This document shows, piece after piece, positions 6,400 to 6,817 of a stretch of DNA of 6,817 nt (its first letter is position 1; each line of letters starts with the position of its first letter). The position numbers were made by a program, and so were the translations under genes. Below the pieces are notes generated by a model. That model was not told where the DNA came from. It searched no databases and saw only the letters and a program-made list of their open reading frames with translations. Location: NCBI GenBank assembly GCA_964012875.1, contig CAXGUU010000182.1:1-6817 (forward strand), given 5' to 3'. Source of the DNA: CAXGUU01 sp964012875. Lineage in GTDB: Bacteria > Pseudomonadota > Gammaproteobacteria > Ga0077536.

Positions 6400-6817
6400 C
6401 ACCCGTGATTGTGACGCGCGAAATAGTGACGGCTCGCGGCCAGGACTTTCGGCGCTAGCAGCACGGTCGCCGTTAAAGTCGGTACGACCATCAACCCGTA
6501 GACTGTGTCGATGATGTTGACCGAGAGCCGCGGCGTCAGCACCGCGAATATGGGCAGCGTCACGAGGTAGACGTAGACAAAGCGACCGCCCCAGCGCTCA
6601 CCGATCAGGTAGCGCGCGCATTTCACGCTGTAGTAGGCGTAAGTGATCATCGTCGTTACAGCGAACAGCACAAAAACGGCAGTGAGCAGCTCCGCCCCCA
6701 GGCCCGGCATGCTGCCTTCGAACGCCCGCGCGGTGTTGATCACGCCGGCGACATCGGGGTCGGGGGTCGTGCCAAGAAGAATCACCAGCGCCGTGACTGT
6801 GCACACGATATGGGTGT
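6399..6817 (-). CDS. Sodium:alanine/glycine symporter (AGCS family), C-terminal part
   Basis: The frame is open to the window edge, so only about 138 C-terminal residues are seen of a protein usually 440-550 long. Family marks are THIVCTVTALVILLG at the visible start (relatives read D-T-I-V-x-C-T-x-T-A), LFAVTTMITYAYYSVKCARYLIG (compare the FTT-x-YYG-E block of AGCS proteins), and IIDTVYGLMVVPTLTATVLLAP (compare D-x-x-x-G-L-M-x-x-P-N). About four hydrophobic membrane segments are visible. AGCS proteins import alanine, glycine or related amino acids with sodium across the inner membrane. Two usual positions differ: histidine for the aspartate before TIV, and threonine for asparagine after VVP, so specificity may be altered. 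The gene precedes the CoA-transferase by about 150 bases on the same strand and could supply substrate to that unit. Confidence 0.85.
   Translation of the reverse strand, partial: THIVCTVTALVILLGTTPDPDVAGVINTARAFEGSMPGLGAELLTAVFVLFAVTTMITYAYYSVKCARYLIGERWGGRFVYVYLVTLPIFAVLTPRLSVNIIDTVYGLMVVPTLTATVLLAPKVLAASRHYFARHNHG

Overview
The window looks like a chromosomal stretch of a free-living, moderately GC-rich proteobacterium. A marine gammaproteobacterium is the best guess, from the mix of an AraC regulator with an arabinose-binding-type sensor domain, a class III CoA-transferase, an amidase-signature hydrolase and an alanine/glycine:cation symporter. The sequence alone does not fix the lineage. 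All intact genes except one run on the minus strand, so transcription mostly reads from high to low coordinates.

Layout, in minus-strand reading order. At 6817-6399 lies the C-terminal part of an AGCS-family sodium:amino-acid symporter, cut by the window edge. Its stop codon abuts a striking 40-bp imperfect palindrome (6360-6399). Next come a class III acyl-CoA transferase (6247-5042) and, 44 nt further on, an amidase-signature enzyme of the 6-aminohexanoate-cyclic-dimer hydrolase type (4997-3567). Each has a good ribosome binding site, and they probably form one transcription unit. Two hairpins sit at the end of the amidase gene. A 350-bp gap (3566-3217) follows; it holds a possible decayed plus-strand reading frame and the promoter region of a class I SAM-dependent methyltransferase (3216-2212). 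A diverged copy of that promoter region lies beyond the 3' end of the methyltransferase gene (2095-2152). The one plus-strand gene (1511-2035) is an AraC-family regulator with an intact DNA-binding domain but most of its sensor domain missing. Back-to-back with it, on the minus strand, are a classical short-chain dehydrogenase/reductase (1388-600) and, overlapping its end, a YbaK/ProX-type aminoacyl-tRNA deacylase-like protein (631-113).

How the genes may work together (inference). Symporter, CoA-transferase and amidase would fit uptake of an amino-acid-like or amide compound, hydrolysis of its amide bond and activation of the acid as a CoA thioester. The substrate cannot be read from the sequence. 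The dehydrogenase and deacylase-like pair look translationally coupled. The methyltransferase stands alone with its own promoter.

I found no CRISPR array, tRNA, rRNA, transposase or clear defence system. The most unusual items are the 40-bp palindrome, the duplicated promoter region flanking the methyltransferase, and two signs of gene decay (the truncated AraC gene and the broken plus-strand frame). I see no convincing undescribed system.
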